Shown here: positions 60,161 through 64,000 of the stretch, one piece after another
How the letters are laid out: each line of letters opens with the position of its first letter
How positions within the stretch are numbered: the first letter of the stretch is position 1
Assembly: GCA_009746045.1 (NCBI GenBank)
Contig: RPFO01000050.1
Coordinates: 3,320,216-3,384,215, forward strand
Reading direction: 5' to 3'
Source of the DNA: Mesostigma viride
Taxonomy: Eukaryota; Streptophyta; Mesostigmatophyceae; Mesostigmatales; Mesostigmataceae
Length of the DNA stretch: 64,000 nt
Notes under the pieces: generated by a model
Seen by the model: only the letters and a program-made list of their open reading frames with translations
Told to the model about the DNA's origin: nothing
The model's database searches: none
Position numbers and translations under genes: made by a program

Positions 60161-62150
60161 TCAGGATGCGGCTGCCTGGGCCTTCTCCTCTGCAGGCTTT
60201 GACTCAGCAGCCAACATGTCTGCCGACTGGGCGGCGGTCTCTGCTTTGAGCTGCTTCAGCTTGTCCAGCACTTGCGAGCCTTCAATCTGCAGGGCCATAG
60301 GAAACGCAGCCACTCTCCTCAAGGGTCAGCGTCTTAACTGTTGCGTCTAGAGGGTCCTGTGGCGCTTATGGGGTCAGCTTGCTTGGGCGTAGGTAGAAAT
60401 CGACAGGCTGTGCCAAGGCTCTAGCGGTAGGAGGCATGCTACTAGAGCTTAAGAAGCCCTCAGGGGTCCTTTATTTGCCCCTACCCTAGCACATGCGCAG
60501 GACAACCTGTGCTTACGCCTCACCTTGTAGCGTAGCCCTTTGTGTGTGGCTGTGTGCCCACCACCTCCCTGTGTTTGCACCAGCTTTTCTCCCCTCACCT
60601 GCCCTTTGTGTTGTATTCCCCCCTCCCCCTTCGTGGCATGCCCCTCACCTTGCACATGAGGGTGGGCGGCTTGTCCTTGCATACATCCCCCATGCCACCT
60701 TACCTCGCCTTTCCTCTCCTTGCTGTCATCAGCCTTCCGCGCCCCCCCCCCCCTCGCTTCCACCCCAGCGGCATATCCCTCACCTTGCTCATTCATGCCG
60801 CTCAATGGTCCCTTATTGCCCACCCCTTTCTCGTTGGGATGTAGAGCCAGTCCTTGCCCCCTCACCTTGCTTCCACTTACTTCTACCTCGCTTTCTCTCC
60901 CCTCATCTCCCTTTGATAGTTGTTCCCCCATCCATATCCAATGGCACACCCCTCGCCTTGTTTTTCTCAACCTTTCACAGGCCTCGCCCCCTCACCTTGC
61001 TCATGTCCTTCTCGCGCACGCACGCGGCTCACCTTGCTCATGAGGATGTAGAGCTTGTCCTTGCCCCGCCAGCACACGACCGCCGTCGGCATCATGCCCA
61101 GCGCCAGCGCGCGCTCGGTCGCCTCTTCCACCACGACCAGGCAGCCGACGGTGCAGTTGAATATGGACGCCGCCGTGGGCGGGTCGCTCTCCTTGAGCCT
61201 GCCAGTTGATACACGCGTGGTGGGCCGAGTGAGGCAAGATAGGACCAGAAAAATAAATCGGAGTCGTTAAACAAAGGGATGGGCTGATGGGCAGGCCGCT
61301 CCCCATGAGCCTGCCAGCACACACGCAATGACCAGAATGTAGGGTGTGCCAACGTGACATCGCGATCATCATGACGGCAGAGTGCGCGATATTGGATAGA
61401 GTGCGTCACAGGATAGAGTGCGTCACAGGACAGAGTGCGTCACAGGACAGCGGATGACTCGATTCTAGTTAAGCACAAGGTGCCAGCGTGGGCAGGTCGG
61501 TGTCCTTGAGGCCTGCAGGCAACCACACCAGAGGACAGGTATCCCAAAGTGTGCACATCACAGGTGTCACGCACGACATGAATGGCCTAATGCCCGTGAG
61601 CCGGCCATCGACGTGCGATGGAGCGAGGGGGACAAACGACCCCGGACACAAGTACTTAAGGTGTTGGGTTCATGCATGGGTGATGCCTGCGACCCTCCGC
61701 AACCAGGCGCTGTTCTACATCTATAACTGCACCTAGCATATTGCCTAGGTGAGAACGTCTGGGGTCACAGCTTAACCACGAAAAGCCGCCACGCAATCGT
61801 TAAGGTCGACGCAGCGTTTCTGGAGCAGCGGTGCAACCTTCATCACCACTACCACTTCGCAAATCAACCCCTAGTATATTATCAAAGTACACCACATTCT
61901 CAATCAGCAGCGAAACACTAGAAGAGCCACCCTCTACACGTTGAGGTCGATGCATTGCTTGAGCAGCATGCACAAAACAATAACGACACCTCTATGTTAG
62001 CAACATCGGGGACACCTCTATGTAGAATTGGGGTGAACGCCACCAACCAGGCACTCACTCGTTCAGGTCGATGCATCGCTTCTCGAGTAGCATGCGCAGT
62101 GTGTCGCTGGAGATGCGCGCGACGTTGCGCGTGAGGTGGGGCAACATGAC
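60161..62150 (-). CDS. Unidentified gene, three C-terminal exons (5' part outside window or in the repeat)
   Basis: Exons in minus-strand order: 62150-62059, 61198-61033, 60286-60161, all GT-AG with matching phases. The frame enters from an upstream exon that I cannot see. Translated: VMLPHLTRNVARISSDTLRM..., then LKESDPPTAASIFNCTVGCL and GMMPTAVVCWRGKDKLYILM, then IEGSQVLDKLKQLKAETAAQ and an Ala/Lys/Glu-rich C-terminus ending AQAAAS. The middle looks like a compact alpha/beta domain (hydrophobic strands CLVVVEEA and TAVVCWRG). I do not recognise the family. The introns contain copies of their own splice junctions, and the next intron upstream carries the long AATG/GAAC repeats. Confidence 0.75.
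60505..61042 (-). repeat. Scattered copies of the donor block ATGAGCAAG/GTGAG in the last intron
   Basis: The true donor is ATGAGCAAG/GTGAGC at 61033/61032. On the minus strand the block AGCAAGGTGAGG or TGCAAGGTGAGG recurs near 60993, 60862, 60785 and 60646, and CAAGGTGAGG near 60519, inside the 746-bp intron. Confidence 0.8.
61199..61525 (-). repeat. Copies of the acceptor and exon start in the preceding intron
   Basis: The true exon start (minus strand) is CTGGCAG/GCTCAAGGAGAGCGACCCGCC. Similar blocks occur at about 61285-61318 (CTGGCAGGCTCATGGGGAGC) and 61484-61520 (CTGCAGGCCTCAAGGACACC). Confidence 0.75.
61800..61980 (-). repeat. Copies of the upstream exon end in its intron
   Basis: The exon end near 62059-62100 (GCATGCTACTCGAGAAGCGA, then TGCATCGACCTGAACGA) is echoed at about 61930-61975 (GCATGCTGCTCAAGCAATGC, ATCGACCTCAACG) and 61800-61835 (CTGCTCCAGAAACGCTGCGT, CGACCTT). 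Confidence 0.75.
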
Positions 62151-62186
62151 CTGGGGGGACACGGGTGAGATGTAAACCAAGGGCGA

Positions 62187-62385
62187 AATGAATGAATGAA
62201 TGAATGAATGAATGAATGAATGAATGAATGAATGAATGAATGAATGAATGAATGAATGAATGAATGAAGGAAGGAAGGAAGGAATGAAGGAAGGAAGGAA
62301 TGAAGGAAGAACGAACAAACGAACAAACGAACGAACGAACGAACAAGCGAGCGAGCGAGCGAGCGAGCGAGCGAACGAGCGAACG
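62187..62385. repeat. (AATG)n, then GAAG, AACG and AGCG mixtures
   Basis: A stepwise transition AATG to GAAG/GAAC to GAGC before the pure GAAC block; always a 4-bp period. Confidence 0.96.
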
Positions 62386-64000
62386 AACGAACGAACGAAC
62401 GAACGAACGAACGAACGAACGAACGAACGAACGAACGAACGAACGAACGAACGAACGAACGAACGAACGAACGAACGAACGAACGAACGAACGAACGAAC
62501 GAACGAACGAACGAACGAACGAACGAACGAACGAACGAACGAACGAACGAACGAACGAACGAACGAACGAACGAACGAACGAACGAACGAACGAACGAAC
62601 GAACGAACGAACGAACGAACGAACGAACGAACGAACGAACGAACGAACGAACGAACGAACGAACGAACGAACGAACGAACGAACGAACGAACGAACGAAC
62701 GAACGAACGAACGAACGAACGAACGAACGAACGAACGAACGAACGAACGAACGAACGAACGAACGAACGAACGAACGAACGAACGAACGAACGAACGAAC
62801 GAACGAACGAACGAACGAACGAACGAACGAACGAACGAACGAACGAACGAACGAACGAACGAACGAACGAACGAACGAACGAACGAACGAACGAACGAAC
62901 GAACGAACGAACGAACGAACGAACGAACGAACGAACGAACGAACGAACGAACGAACGAACGAACGAACGAACGAACGAACGAACGAACGAACGAACGAAC
63001 GAACGAACGAACGAACGAACGAACGAACGAACGAACGAACGAACGAACGAACGAACGAACGAACGAACGAACGAACGAACGAACGAACGAACGAACGAAC
63101 GAACGAACGAACGAACGAACGAACGAACGAACGAACGAACGAACGAACGAACGAACGAACGAACGAACGAACGAACGAACGAACGAACGAACGAACGAAC
63201 GAACGAACGAACGAACGAACGAACGAACGAACGAACGAACGAACGAACGAACGAACGAACGAACGAACGAACGAACGAACGAACGAACGAACGAACGAAC
63301 GAACGAACGAACGAACGAACGAACGAACGAACGAACGAACGAACGAACGAACGAACGAACGAACGAACGAACGAACGAACGAACGAACGAACGAACGAAC
63401 GAACGAACGAACGAACGAACGAACGAACGAACGAACGAACGAACGAACGAACGAACGAACGAACGAACGAACGAACGAACGAACGAACGAACGAACGAAC
63501 GAACGAACGAACGAACGAACGAACGAACGAACGAACGAACGAACGAACGAACGAACGAACGAACGAACGAACGAACGAACGAACGAACGAACGAACGAAC
63601 GAACGAACGAACGAACGAACGAACGAACGAACGAACGAACGAACGAACGAACGAACGAACGAACGAACGAACGAACGAACGAACGAACGAACGAACGAAC
63701 GAACGAACGAACGAACGAACGAACGAACGAACGAACGAACGAACGAACGAACGAACGAACGAACGAACGAACGAACGAACGAACGAACGAACGAACGAAC
63801 GAACGAACGAACGAACGAACGAACGAACGAACGAACGAACGAACGAACGAACGAACGAACGAACGAACGAACGAACGAACGAACGAACGAACGAACGAAC
63901 GAACGAACGAACGAACGAACGAACGAACGAACGAACGAACGAACGAACGAACGAACGAACGAACGAACGAACGAACGAACGAACGAACGAACGAACGAAC
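62380..64000. repeat. (GAAC)n microsatellite, at least 1.6 kb, to window end
   Basis: Essentially pure GAAC from about 62380 to the last base. It lies in an intron of the minus-strand gene if that gene continues to the right. The true length is unknown. Confidence 0.97.

Noticed and set aside
62380-64000. Telomere or centromere repeat
   Set aside because: A GAAC 4-mer is not a known telomere unit and there is no higher-order structure; it is a simple microsatellite.

Overview
The window is nuclear DNA of an intron-rich eukaryote. Genes have GT-AG introns, GC-rich exons and eukaryote-only domain architectures: a PARP6/8-like ADP-ribosyltransferase fused to a UBE2Q-like E2, a GT29 sialyltransferase-like Golgi enzyme, and a GEP4/PGPP1-type HAD phosphatase. 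Between the genes lie many non-LTR retrotransposons and very long tetranucleotide microsatellites. A photosynthetic protist or green-alga-like host is my best inference, but nothing here proves the lineage. I saw no rRNA, tRNA, CRISPR or bacterial operon signals.

Layout. 1-3970: 3' half of a LINE whose reading frame is split by a 1.72-kb TTAA-flanked inverted-repeat element. 4595-9789 (+): six-exon GEP4/PGPP1-like phosphatidylglycerophosphatase, with every exon phase matching. 10.4-15.2 kb: a graveyard of LINE 3' ends, inverted repeats and microsatellites. 16005-18026: a complete 2-kb retrotransposon coding only for an ORF1-type protein, flanked by a 12-bp target duplication. 19682-23648 (-): three-exon GT29 sialyltransferase-like gene. 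25375-36808 (+): one seven-exon gene for a protein of about 2300 residues, with PARP6/8-like zinc-cluster and catalytic regions followed by a C-terminal UBE2Q-like domain. 37.4-47.6 kb: nested LINEs of two types. 48030-51770 (-): single-exon TPR/Sel1-repeat protein, with a decayed paralogue head-to-head at 53.4-55.7 kb (+). 55.8-59.8 kb: a 435-bp MITE, an old LINE fragment interrupted by a 406-bp retro-insertion, and further LINE ends. 60161-62150 (-): last three exons of an unidentified gene. The window ends in about 1.6 kb of pure GAAC repeat.

The most unusual signal is in the introns. In at least three unrelated genes the introns contain tandem or scattered copies of their own splice junctions, that is, the last bases of the exon plus the donor, or the acceptor plus the first bases of the exon. 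The clearest case is GEP4 intron 5, which starts with seven 28-bp units, each opening with a donor-like site and the first starting exactly at the intron's first base. This suggests that introns here grow by tandem duplication across their splice sites. The second theme is a family of retroelement 3' ends: a short terminal hairpin followed by a (TTAA)n tail. It is shared by the ORF1-only element and, apparently, by ORF2-bearing fragments, and three copies have clear 11-12-bp target duplications.
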